Assembly (NCBI GenBank): GCA_037481935.1
Contig: JBBFKQ010000007.1
Span: forward strand, 51,878-115,877
Direction: 5' to 3'
DNA from: Aquificaceae bacterium
GTDB taxonomy: Bacteria; Aquificota; Aquificia; Aquificales; Aquificaceae
Length of the DNA stretch: 64,000 nucleotides
Shown piece after piece: positions 36,459 to 44,253 of this stretch. Positions within the stretch are counted from its first letter, which is position 1. Each line of letters begins with the position of its first letter. The translations under genes were made by a program, and so were the position numbers. The notes beneath the pieces were generated by a model. That model did no database searches, was not told where the DNA came from, and was given only the letters and a program-made list of their open reading frames with translations.

Positions 36459-36474
36459 TGGCACGCTTATTGCT
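36459..36474 (+). promoter_or_regulatory. Sigma-54 promoter of the nitrite reductase operon
   Basis: TGGCACGCTTATTGCT is a full match to TGGCACG-N4-TTGCW, with GG (36460-36461) and GC (36472-36473) 10 bp apart. Expected start about 36485; the ATG at 36501 follows GAGGAGG. Confidence 0.9.
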
Positions 36475-36500
36475 TAACAGACTTGTAGAGGAGGTTATGC

Positions 36501-39326
36501 ATGAAGGTTTTTGTGGTAGGTGCGGGCATGGCAGGTCATGCCCTTGTGGAGGAACTCTTAAAAGCAGGCCAAGCCGTGGAGATTCACCTTTTTGGTGAGG
36601 AAAGAAGCCTTCCTTATAACAGGATATTCCTTTCAGACATAATAGCCGGCAGGAAACTGCCATCACAGTTAATCCTGAAAAGCTACCAGAGATACGAAGA
36701 GGAGGGGGTGAAACTGCACCTTGGCGAGCGCATGGAGAGGATATTTCCGGATACCAAAAAGATAATTACCTCAAGGGGCAGTGTTTATTCCTACGACAGG
36801 CTTGTTCTGGCATTGGGCAGTGTTCCCAGCATGCCCCCAGTGAAAGGGGTGGAGAAGAAGGGTGTTTTCACCTTCAGAAATATGGGGGATGTATACGGAA
36901 TCCTTGAAATGGCAAGGGTTTCAAAGAGGGCAGTGGTAATAGGTGGTGGTCTGCTCGGTGTAGAGCTCTCCTCTGCCCTCAGGGAGGCTGGGCTTGATGT
37001 CTCTCTTGTCCATATTCTTGACAGGCTAATGGAGCAGTGGCTGGACGAAACTGCCAGCAGGATGCTCTCAAGAAAGCTTGAGGGAATGGGTATAAGGGTT
37101 TTGCTCGGCAGTAGGACGGTGGAAGTGATGGGGGAAAGGAAGGCGGAGGGTATTAGACTCTCTAACGGTGAGGTGCTTGAGGGGGATTTTGTGGTTTTTG
37201 CCACAGGCGTGAGACCAAACACTTCACTGGCTGTTGCGAGCGGTCTGAAGGTCAACAGGGGTATACTGGTCAACGACTTTCTTGAGACCTCCGCTCAGGA
37301 TGTGTATGCGGTGGGCGAATGTATAGAGCACAGAGGAAGAACCTTTGGACTGCTTAGCCCTGTGATGGAGCAGGTAAGGGTTTGTGCCAGAAACCTCCTC
37401 TACGGCAACGCAGAGAGGTATGAAGGTTCCTTTGAGCATGCCCTTCTTAAGGTTGCCGGCGTCAGGCTTCTTTCCGCCGGAAAGGTTCACGAGACGGAAG
37501 AGGACGAGACAGCCCTTTACATGGATAGGGAAAACTACAGAAAAGCGGTGGTTAGCAAGGGCAGGCTCGTGGGTGTGATACTCTACGGAAACCTCTCTGG
37601 GAGCGAGAGGATGCTCAGCATGATAAAGTCTGGGGAGGGGATAAGGGATTTCAGCTTCCTCATAAAAGACCTTGTGGTGGAGGAAAGGGAGCTAAAGCCC
37701 GAGGACATGGTGTGCAACTGCAATCTTGTCTCTTACGGAGAACTTCTTAAGGCAATTAGGGGAGGTGCAAGGACTCTTGAGGATATCCAGAGGCTCACAA
37801 AAGCCTCCACATCCTGCGGTAGCTGTGCACCCCTTGTGGAAGACATACTCAAAAAGCATGTAAAGGCAAGACCCCAGAGGATAAACAAGGTGGAAGAATA
37901 CAAAAGAGCTAAACATCCCTTTGAAAGGAACCTCATGGAAAGTCTCATAAACTGGGCAGAGGATGGAGACTGGCAAAAGGTGCCGGAAGAGGACAGGGAG
38001 ATTGGGCTCAAGTGGTATGGAGTGTTTTACAGAAAAGCGACGCCGGGCTACTTCATGGTAAGGGTCAGGATAACTCATGGAAAGCTGAGCTCCGAGCAGG
38101 CCCTTGTGCTTGCCCATCTTTCAAAGAAGTTTGGCAAGAATGATGTGGACATAACCTCAAGACAGCAGATTCAGCTCAGATGGATAGAGCTAAAAGACTT
38201 GCCGAAGGTGCTTGAAGCCATTGAGGCGGTAGGTCTGACCACCCTTCAGACGGGTATGGATAACATAAGAAACATCACGGGAGACCCACTTTCTGGTCTT
38301 GTGGAAGAGAGCTTCATAGACACACTTCCAATAGCAAGGAGGATAACGGAGGTATTCCTTGGAAAGAAGCAGCACGCTGACCTTCCCCGAAAGTTCAACC
38401 TGGCGTTGCTTGGCTCAAAGCATGACTGCATAAACTGCAGGTTCAACGACCTTTGCTTTTCTCTTGCAGTCAAGGATGGGAAACTGGGCTTTAATGTCTA
38501 CGGCGGTGGAAAGATAGGCTCTGGAGGACCAGAACCAGCCCTTGACCTTAACATATTCCTGCTGCCCTATGAGGCGGTTGAAGTAAGCAAAACAGTCTTT
38601 GAGCTTTACTCTGATATGGGAAACAGAGAAGACAGAAACAAAAACAGGTTTTACTTCCTTATAAAGGAGCTTGGCATAGAAGGTCTGAGAAAGGAGCTTG
38701 AAAGAAGGCTTCTGAGAAGACTGCAGGAAAGGGGTGAAGACCTTGTGGAAAAATGGGGAGAGAGGGAGGGAATAATAAGGCAAAGGAACGGGCTCTACGC
38801 GGTAAGCATGATTGTTCCCGGTGGAATCTTTACAGGTGAAGACCTTGAGATGGTCGCATATCTTTCAAGAAAATACGGCAGTGGGGAGCTCAGGCTGAGC
38901 GTGTATCAGAACGTATACATAGTTAACGTGCCTGAGGAAAACCTCAGCGAGCTTCTCAGCCATCCCATATTTGAAAAATACCCCATATCCACATCACCTT
39001 ACTTTACAAACCTTATTGCCTGTCAGGGTAGCAGAACCTGTGCCTTTGGAGTTATAGAGAACAAGCCCGATGCCCTCAAACTTGCAAATTATCTATCCCA
39101 GCAACTGCCTACAGAAAAGCCCATAAGGATGCACTGGTCTGGATGTGCCAAAGGCTGTGGACAACACGGTGCGGGAGACCTTGGCTTCGTGGGAACAAAG
39201 ATGAAGGAAAAGGGAGAGGTTGTGCTTGCGGTAGATGTATTTGTAAGAGGTAGAAAGATAAGCACTGTGCCTCTGAGTGATTTGAACGAGTATGTTAAAA
39301 AGATGATAATGGAAGGTGCAGTATGA
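36501..39326 (+). CDS. nirB: Nitrite reductase: NirB-type FAD/NAD module fused to NirA-type siroheme module
   Basis: 941 residues. Residues 1 to about 400 are a NirB-like FAD and pyridine-nucleotide oxidoreductase (VVGAGMAGHALVEEL, VVIGGGLLGVELSSAL, VYAVGECIEHRG). One BFD-type [2Fe-2S] domain follows (Cys405, 407, 439, 442). From about 470 the sequence is that of cyanobacterial-type NirA: DITSRQQIQLRWI, TGMDNIRNITGDPLSGL, LPRKFNLAL, and siroheme/[4Fe-4S] Cys841, 847, 882, 886 (C-x5-C, C-x3-C). It should reduce nitrite to ammonium with NAD(P)H. NirB proteins usually have two BFD domains; only one is seen. Driven by a sigma-54 promoter. Confidence 0.92.
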   Translation: MKVFVVGAGMAGHALVEELLKAGQAVEIHLFGEERSLPYNRIFLSDIIAGRKLPSQLILKSYQRYEEEGVKLHLGERMERIFPDTKKIITSRGSVYSYDRLVLALGSVPSMPPVKGVEKKGVFTFRNMGDVYGILEMARVSKRAVVIGGGLLGVELSSALREAGLDVSLVHILDRLMEQWLDETASRMLSRKLEGMGIRVLLGSRTVEVMGERKAEGIRLSNGEVLEGDFVVFATGVRPNTSLAVASGLKVNRGILVNDFLETSAQDVYAVGECIEHRGRTFGLLSPVMEQVRVCARNLLYGNAERYEGSFEHALLKVAGVRLLSAGKVHETEEDETALYMDRENYRKAVVSKGRLVGVILYGNLSGSERMLSMIKSGEGIRDFSFLIKDLVVEERELKPEDMVCNCNLVSYGELLKAIRGGARTLEDIQRLTKASTSCGSCAPLVEDILKKHVKARPQRINKVEEYKRAKHPFERNLMESLINWAEDGDWQKVPEEDREIGLKWYGVFYRKATPGYFMVRVRITHGKLSSEQALVLAHLSKKFGKNDVDITSRQQIQLRWIELKDLPKVLEAIEAVGLTTLQTGMDNIRNITGDPLSGLVEESFIDTLPIARRITEVFLGKKQHADLPRKFNLALLGSKHDCINCRFNDLCFSLAVKDGKLGFNVYGGGKIGSGGPEPALDLNIFLLPYEAVEVSKTVFELYSDMGNREDRNKNRFYFLIKELGIEGLRKELERRLLRRLQERGEDLVEKWGEREGIIRQRNGLYAVSMIVPGGIFTGEDLEMVAYLSRKYGSGELRLSVYQNVYIVNVPEENLSELLSHPIFEKYPISTSPYFTNLIACQGSRTCAFGVIENKPDALKLANYLSQQLPTEKPIRMHWSGCAKGCGQHGAGDLGFVGTKMKEKGEVVLAVDVFVRGRKISTVPLSDLNEYVKKMIMEGAV

Positions 39327-40000
39327 AAGCTCTTGCGATAAGACATGTAAAGATTGAGCATCTGGGGTTGCTTGAACCCATCTTGCAGGAACTTGGCATA
39401 GTGTGGGAGTATCTGGACACCTCAGAAGGTCAGAACCTCAAAGGAGCTCTTGAGGAATACTCACTCCTTATAGTCCTTGGGGGCTACATGGGTGCCTACG
39501 AAGAGAAGATGTATCCCTTTCTGAGCTACGAATATAGAATCATGGAAAAGGCACTGAAGAAGGACATACCCATCCTCGGTATATGCCTTGGCTCTCAGAT
39601 GCTTGCCAGAGTGCTTGGTGCGAGGGTCTACAGGGGAGAGAGGGGAAAGGAGATAGGATGGATGAAGGTATACAAAACCGGTGAGCACGACTATTTCAGG
39701 GATTTTCCACAGGAGCTCACCGTCTTTCAGTGGCACGGGGACACCTTTGACCTACCCTCTGGTGCTGTCAGAGTTTACTCTTCCGAAAAGTATGAAAATC
39801 AAGCCTTTGTTTACAATAGGGCGGTGGGTCTTCAGTTTCATATAGAGGTGGACATAAATATGGTACATGAGTGGATGCAAACAAGTAAGGAAGAACTAAG
39901 TGAAGAGGCTATAAAAATAAATGAAATTCTTGGCTCTTATGCTGACGGGCACATTGCACTGCTCCATAGGCTTCTTAAGGTTATGTTGTTTAACGAATAA
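39323..40000 (+). CDS. Class I glutamine amidotransferase-like protein
   Basis: 225 residues. Catalytic triad of class I GATases is present: Cys in GICLGSQML and His/Glu in LQFHIEVD; the N-terminal VLGGYMGAYEE and QWHGDTFDLPSGAV match the GMP-synthase-like subgroup. It may hydrolyse glutamine or a gamma-glutamyl compound. It overlaps the nitrite reductase stop by 4 bp (ATGA), so it is made with it, but no ammonia-accepting partner is adjacent. The substrate is unknown. Confidence 0.88.
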   Translation: MKALAIRHVKIEHLGLLEPILQELGIVWEYLDTSEGQNLKGALEEYSLLIVLGGYMGAYEEKMYPFLSYEYRIMEKALKKDIPILGICLGSQMLARVLGARVYRGERGKEIGWMKVYKTGEHDYFRDFPQELTVFQWHGDTFDLPSGAVRVYSSEKYENQAFVYNRAVGLQFHIEVDINMVHEWMQTSKEELSEEAIKINEILGSYADGHIALLHRLLKVMLFNE

Positions 40001-40032
40001 AACCCTCCCCTATCCCCGACACGAGAAAGGGC

Positions 40033-40845
40033 TCATACAGAGCTTAGGGTAACTTTTTCAAGATTTTGAACTTCTGACTTCTTTAATCTTTCTTGCAGGG
40101 TATTGAGAAGATGTTTTTTTATCTCCAGATACTCTTTATCGTTAAGCAATTCCGACCTGTTTCTAGGCCTCTTTATGGCTACGCTAACTATCTCGTATAT
40201 TTTGGCGGAGGGACCGTTACTCATTACTACTATTCGGTCAGAAAGATAGATGGCTTCGTCCACGTCGTGTGTAACCATAAGAACCGTTTTTTTGTCACTT
40301 TCCCATATTTTCAGAAGTTCATCCTGCAGTGTAGCTCTTGTTAGAGCATCAAGAGCTCCAAACGGTTCATCAAGAAGAAGCACTTTCGGATTAACTGCAA
40401 GAGCTCTCGCTATGGCTACCCTCTGCTTCATTCCACCAGAAGTCTGAGCTGGATACTTGTCGCTGTGTGCTTCGAGACCCACAAGAGAGAGGTATTTCAT
40501 AACTATCTCTCTTTTCTGTTGTCTATTTAGTGATTTACCGAGAGCTGAGTCAACAGCATGGTAAACATTTTCATAAAGGGTAAACCACGGAAAAAGACCA
40601 TAATCCTGAAAAACCACAGCCCTGTCCGGACCAGACTCTGTAATCTCAGACCCATCCAGCAGTATGTTCCCCCTATCAGCCTTTTCTATGCCAGCAACTA
40701 TTCTCAGAAGGGTGGACTTACCACATCCTGAATGTCCTATTAGAGAAACAAACTCACCACGACCCACATTCAGATATATCCCACCAAGAACTGGGTTTTT
40801 ACCATAGCTCTTGTAGACTCCATCTATTGTCAAGAACGCTTTCAT
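40033..40845 (-). CDS. Nitrate/cyanate-type ABC transporter ATPase (second cluster)
   Basis: 270 residues. Walker A GHSGCGKSTLLRIV, Q-loop VFQDYGLFPW, signature TSGGMKQRVAIARAL, Walker B LLLDEPFGALD, H-loop VTHDVDEA. Closely related to the first-cluster ATPase with identical runs such as ALTRATLQDELL. Its DNA is visibly more A+T-rich than the first cluster. Last gene of the second cyanase operon; it converges on the amidotransferase gene with a 32-bp gap. Confidence 0.92.
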   Translation of the reverse strand: MKAFLTIDGVYKSYGKNPVLGGIYLNVGRGEFVSLIGHSGCGKSTLLRIVAGIEKADRGNILLDGSEITESGPDRAVVFQDYGLFPWFTLYENVYHAVDSALGKSLNRQQKREIVMKYLSLVGLEAHSDKYPAQTSGGMKQRVAIARALAVNPKVLLLDEPFGALDALTRATLQDELLKIWESDKKTVLMVTHDVDEAIYLSDRIVVMSNGPSAKIYEIVSVAIKRPRNRSELLNDKEYLEIKKHLLNTLQERLKKSEVQNLEKVTLSSV

Positions 40846-40847
40846 GC

Positions 40848-41639
40848 TTACCTCCTCTTGTTATAGTTAAAAGCCTGTTCCAGCTGCACAAAAAGAGAGT
40901 CTACGAGTATACCCACTGCTCCTATGAGAAGTATGGCAAATATGACTCCAGATAGGTTGAGATTGTTCCATTCGTTCCAAATAAAATACCCTATACCCCT
41001 GTTACCTACCAGCATTTCCGCAGCCACAATTACCATCCATGAAATACCAAAACCCACTCTCATACTGGCTATTACCTGGGGAAGTATTGAAGGCATTAGA
41101 ACCCTTCTTATAAACCTGAAGCCTCTTATACCAAAAACGCCTGCAACCTCATAATAAGCTTTAGGAATAAATGCAATGGAGGAAGCTACACTGAGCATTA
41201 TGGGCCAAACGGAACAGATAGCTATCACAAATATTGCTGCGTACTCTGAGTTTCTTGTAAGGGCAAGTCCTATTGGAAGCCACGCTAATGGAGATACTTG
41301 TCTGAGAATATGGACATGAGGGTAAAAAGCCCTTCCAAGAACGCCACTAAAGCCAAGTATGATACCGATAGGTATGCCCACTACGCAAGCTATAAAAAAG
41401 CCAATCAAAACTCTCTTTATGCTGTGATAGAGGTGAATACCAGCTCCAAAGCTCCCTTCGCTTCTGGAAAAGAAGTTTTCCATTTCTTCTACAGCGAACT
41501 CGTAAACCTGCGAAGGTGCAGGGAAAACTTTCAGGAGCTGCCCAGAAAGGGCGAGCAGCTCCCATGAACCAATGAGAAGGGAGGTGGCCACAAGGCTTAT
41601 GAAGGCAACACTCAGGTTTCTGGAAAGTGCCGCTTTCAT
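40848..41639 (-). CDS. Nitrate/cyanate-type ABC transporter permease (second cluster)
   Basis: 263 residues with about six membrane helices. EAA-loop region VFGIRGFRFIRRVLMPSILPQ and LRQVSPLAWLPIGLAL mark the NrtB/SsuC permease family. Diverged from the first-cluster permease while keeping the core. Stop is 2 bp before the ATPase start. Substrate probably cyanate, from the operon's cyanase. Confidence 0.9.
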   Translation of the reverse strand: MKAALSRNLSVAFISLVATSLLIGSWELLALSGQLLKVFPAPSQVYEFAVEEMENFFSRSEGSFGAGIHLYHSIKRVLIGFFIACVVGIPIGIILGFSGVLGRAFYPHVHILRQVSPLAWLPIGLALTRNSEYAAIFVIAICSVWPIMLSVASSIAFIPKAYYEVAGVFGIRGFRFIRRVLMPSILPQVIASMRVGFGISWMVIVAAEMLVGNRGIGYFIWNEWNNLNLSGVIFAILLIGAVGILVDSLFVQLEQAFNYNKRR

Positions 41640-41642
41640 GTT

Positions 41643-42899
41643 TTAAACCCTCCCCTGCCTCCATTTTTCAAAGTCCTTAACATCAAAGGTCTTACCCATA
41701 ATTCTTTCAGTCTTGTAATCTGCATTAGGCGCCTTGAGACCTAGCTGAGTCATAGCTCTTCTTATGCCTTCAGTATCATATATGGCGTCTGCAGATTTTC
41801 TCGGGTCACCCACAGATTTCAGATAGTCCCATCTTGCCATCTGACTGATTATCCATACTGCAAAGCTTTTCCAAGGATATGGGTCAAAATCTATTCTGTC
41901 TGATATGCTGTGTTTTCTGCCCTTGCCGTCTTCGAAGTTGCCTGTTAGAACTGCAGATACCACCTGCTCGGGCTGGTTAAGATATTCCCGTGCAGATATG
42001 TCTTTTACCAGAGCTTGTCTATTTCTTCTGGCATACTGAGCCGATTCTACAAAGGACAACTGCAAGGCTCTGTATGTATTGGGGAACCTTTTTGAGAATT
42101 CCTCCTTAACAGCAAAGGAACAACAAGGATGCCCGTTCCATAGTTCCTTTGAGAGCATGTATATAAACCCAACACCCTCATAAACTGCTCTCTGATTGAA
42201 GGGGTCTGGCGCCAGATATCCATCTATGTTTCCCGCAGCTAATGCTGCCACCATGTCCGGTGGTCTCATAGCTCTTATCTGAACATCCTTGTTGGGGTCT
42301 ACACCTGCAGAGGCTAGATAGTGCCTTAGTAGGAAGTTATGCATTGAGAAATCAAAGGGGACAGCAAGCACCATCCCCTTGAAGTCTGCGGGACCCTTTA
42401 CTTTATCTCTGTATTTTGAGGATAGGGTTATTGCTTGACCGTTGATGTTTTGCATTGCCACCAAACGTGTGGGTATGGGACTACCGGAAACACCCAGTGA
42501 AAGAGCTATAGGTAAAGGAGCAAGCAGATGTGCGCCATCAATTTCACCAGATATGAAAGCGTCTCTTATCTCAGCCCATCCGCTAAACTTTCTCAGTTTG
42601 ACCTTTAAACCATATTTTTCAAAGAACTTATTTATGCTTGCGGTAAGCAGAGGCGTGGCGCATGTAATGGGTATGAAGCCTATGGTAAGTTCTGGCTTTT
42701 CTACATCTTGTGGAGGGGATGCCATTGCAGACTTGATATCGTAAAGCATGGTAAGCATCGCTCCGGCTAAGGCAATGGTAAATTCTCTTCTGTTCATTTG
42801 GCTAGCATCCAGAAGGTTGCTGGAGCCATTACAATCGTTACAGGTGCATCCTTCAAGATGGATCAAACCTCTGAGCATCTTGCTGGCTTTGGTTTCCAT
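41643..42899 (-). CDS. CynA/NrtA-type Tat-exported binding protein (second cluster)
   Basis: 418 residues from the ATG at 42899, 8 nt after AAAGGAGG; an upstream in-frame ATG would overlap cyanase. An unusual ~37-residue N-terminal stretch with a Cys motif (HLEGCTCNDCNG) precedes the twin-arginine motif MNRREFTIALAGAML. The binding domain starts ELTIGFIPITCATPLLTASI and has NINGQAITLS, FDFSMHNFLLRHYLA and YLAPDPFNQRAV; differences from the first-cluster protein (no PGGTHD) point to another ligand, probably cyanate. Function is inferred from the neighbouring cyanase. Confidence 0.85.
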   Translation of the reverse strand: METKASKMLRGLIHLEGCTCNDCNGSSNLLDASQMNRREFTIALAGAMLTMLYDIKSAMASPPQDVEKPELTIGFIPITCATPLLTASINKFFEKYGLKVKLRKFSGWAEIRDAFISGEIDGAHLLAPLPIALSLGVSGSPIPTRLVAMQNINGQAITLSSKYRDKVKGPADFKGMVLAVPFDFSMHNFLLRHYLASAGVDPNKDVQIRAMRPPDMVAALAAGNIDGYLAPDPFNQRAVYEGVGFIYMLSKELWNGHPCCSFAVKEEFSKRFPNTYRALQLSFVESAQYARRNRQALVKDISAREYLNQPEQVVSAVLTGNFEDGKGRKHSISDRIDFDPYPWKSFAVWIISQMARWDYLKSVGDPRKSADAIYDTEGIRRAMTQLGLKAPNADYKTERIMGKTFDVKDFEKWRQGRV

Positions 42900-42913
42900 T
42901 GGTTTTACCTCCT

Positions 42914-43366
42914 TTAAAATTTTTTGTATCTGAGCCATTTTCCATTGAAACTTATAAGCATCCGGTCATTTCCTGCCTCATCAACAACCTTTTTTAAGTC
43001 TATGGACATGTCTATGGCGCTCATTATTCCATCCCCAAATATTTCGTGAGCCACATCTTTAATAACGGGCATGTAGAGAAGGACTATTTCATAGAATCTG
43101 TATACAAAAGGGTCTGTTGGCGGCCATGGTTGTACCGGTTCTCTGTATGGTGCGCTCTTTAAAATTTCTCTCTGTTGTGCGGTGAGTTCAAAGAGATCAC
43201 CAAGTAATTTGGTCTCTGAATCATCACATTGTCCGTAACCATAGACAAGCATGGCAGAGTAAACTGGGCTCTTTCCGAGAAACTTTGACACATCCTCCCA
43301 TGAAAGTCCTTTCCTTAGCTTGGTCTCGAGCATACTCTGTCTAAGCTCTTCCCTCAAATGTCTCAT
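42914..43366 (-). CDS. cynS: Cyanate hydratase (cyanase), copy 2
   Basis: 150 residues. Catalytic Arg90, Glu93 and Ser116 are present in PTDPFVYRFYEIV and FGDGIMSAID. The catalytic half is very similar to copy 1 while the N-terminal half has diverged; the usual Gly after the YEIVLLY stretch is Met here. Coupled by an ATGA overlap to a 58-residue ORF upstream and followed by a complete ABC importer. AAGGAGG lies 7 nt before the ATG. Confidence 0.94.
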   Translation of the reverse strand: MRHLREELRQSMLETKLRKGLSWEDVSKFLGKSPVYSAMLVYGYGQCDDSETKLLGDLFELTAQQREILKSAPYREPVQPWPPTDPFVYRFYEIVLLYMPVIKDVAHEIFGDGIMSAIDMSIDLKKVVDEAGNDRMLISFNGKWLRYKKF

Positions 43367-43539
43367 ATATTCACCTCCTTGTTAATTTTTTTACTTGCAA
43401 ACCTATACATTCCAATTTCCTTTCGCTTAATCTTCCTTACCTTTATCTGAACTGCCTTTGAATGCTCATCAATGTGTGTTCCCTGAAAGAGGGCTTTGGC
43501 TTCTTGCAAGTTTTCTGTTGCAGCTATCAACTTTTTCAT
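43363..43539 (-). CDS. Small basic protein of unknown function heading the second cyanase operon
   Basis: 58 residues: starts MKKLIAATENLQEAKALFQ, then GTHIDEHSKAVQIKVRKIKR, and ends KINKEVNI. Lys-rich, no signal peptide or membrane segment, no family recognised. The ATG at 43539 follows GAGGAAG. Its TGA overlaps the cyanase ATG, which implies translational coupling. It begins about 14 nt after the predicted sigma-54 transcript start, the same short leader as at the other nitrogen operons. These three facts support it as a real gene in spite of its size. Confidence 0.65.
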   Translation of the reverse strand: MKKLIAATENLQEAKALFQGTHIDEHSKAVQIKVRKIKRKEIGMYRFASKKINKEVNI

Positions 43540-43563
43540 TTTTCTTCCTCTACCTAGACCTTA

Positions 43564-43579
43564 CGCAAAGTAGATGCCA
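43564..43579 (-). promoter_or_regulatory. Sigma-54 promoter of the second cyanase operon
   Basis: On the minus strand TGGCATCTACTTTGCG: GG at 43578-43577, GC at 43566-43565, 10 bp apart. Predicted start about 43553. Confidence 0.75.
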
Positions 43580-43643
43580 AGGGTCTGCTTCGTCAGAAAA
43601 GCTTCAGTACTGTATTTGCATACGAAGGTTATGGTTCTTATAT

Positions 43644-43677
43644 GTTAATTTGTTTACATAAATGTAAAATTGTTAAC
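43644..43677. promoter_or_regulatory. Tandem activator sites upstream of the second cyanase operon (site C)
   Basis: On the minus strand GTTAACAATTTTAC (43677-43664) and GTAAACAAATTAAC (43657-43644) both fit GTNAA-N4-TTNAC and start 20 bp apart. They lie 66-99 bp upstream of the sigma-54 GG. Almost identical to site B. Confidence 0.7.
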
Positions 43678-43738
43678 TCTTGTAACGAAATGCTCTTCAA
43701 TATCCCAGAGCAGGTTCTATATGGTAATTTGATATGAG

Positions 43739-43756
43739 GGAGGGCTCCAGCCCTCC
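43739..43756 (-). terminator. Hairpin after speH
   Basis: GGAGGGC (43739-43745) and GCCCTCC (43750-43756) form a 7-bp stem with a 4-nt loop, 9 bp past the speH stop. No clear T-run follows, so termination strength is uncertain. The rest of 43540-43765 holds only the sigma-54 promoter and site C. Confidence 0.45.
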
Positions 43757-43765
43757 GATGAGTAT

Positions 43766-44161
43766 TTAAATTTTTAGAAGTATACTTCGGAATTCACTTG
43801 CCTCGGACTGACCCACGAGACCCCTTTCGTGCACCTGCTTGTCAACCCTTGTGGGCTCAAGGGTGGCTATTATGTAGTCCATTGCCCTGTAGGCCTTTGC
43901 GGGGTCTCCGCAGGTGTAGACGTCAACGGTAGCAAGACCGTGCTCGGGCCAGGTGTGAATGGAGATGTGGGATTCCGCCAGAAGCACCACGCCGGTGGCG
44001 CCGTGGGGCTGGAACTGGTAGTAGTGGGAGGATATTTTGGTGAGGTCTGCTACCTTGACGGCGCTCTCAAGGAGCTGACGCACATCCTCCACCCTGTCAA
44101 TGAGGTCAGGGTGGACCCCATACAGGTCCGCTAGGATATGCAGTCCGAGGGCTTTGACCAT
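43766..44161 (-). CDS. speH: S-adenosylmethionine decarboxylase proenzyme (SpeH type)
   Basis: 131 residues from the ATG at 44161 (GGAGG 7 nt upstream; a GTG two codons earlier is too close to that site). The self-cleavage site is in LLAESHISIHTWPE: cleavage before the Ser yields the pyruvoyl group. THGVDVYTC-like ATVDVYTCGD holds the other active-site Cys and His regions. It makes decarboxylated SAM for spermidine and longer polyamines, important in thermophiles. A 25-residue ORF overlaps its start. Confidence 0.95.
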   Translation of the reverse strand: MVKALGLHILADLYGVHPDLIDRVEDVRQLLESAVKVADLTKISSHYYQFQPHGATGVVLLAESHISIHTWPEHGLATVDVYTCGDPAKAYRAMDYIIATLEPTRVDKQVHERGLVGQSEASEFRSILLKI

Positions 44162-44208
44162 TTGCACTCCTCCTTATCAAGTTTTTGCAGCAGTTTGAAC
44201 TGCCTCAT
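44131..44208 (-). CDS. Possible leader ORF overlapping the speH start
   Basis: 25 codons (MRQFKLLQKLDKEECKWSKP then SDCIS) with a strong AAGGAGG 7 nt before its ATG at 44208. It contains the speH ribosome-binding site and runs 31 bp into speH in another frame. TATAAT (minus, 44244-44239) lies upstream. The arrangement fits translational coupling or a regulatory leader for polyamine synthesis; it could also be fortuitous. Confidence 0.4.
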   Translation of the reverse strand: MRQFKLLQKLDKEECKWSKPSDCIS

Positions 44209-44238
44209 GGCAAAACCTCCTTCAAAACAGAAAGCTAA

Positions 44239-44246
44239 ATTATAAT
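44239..44246. promoter_or_regulatory. Symmetric -10 box between speH and rsmD
   Basis: ATTATAAT gives TATAAT on both strands, as at 13407-13414. On the plus strand it is 7 nt before the rsmD GTG; on the minus strand 30 nt before the speH leader ORF. Confidence 0.5.
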
Positions 44247-44253
44247 ACTTTTT

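Noticed and set aside
43739..43756. GGAGGGC/GCCCTCC palindrome as a second copy of the 36295 palindrome
   Set aside because: Here it lies just after the speH stop in the reading direction, so a hairpin of that transcript is simpler; sequence similarity to the other palindrome is short.
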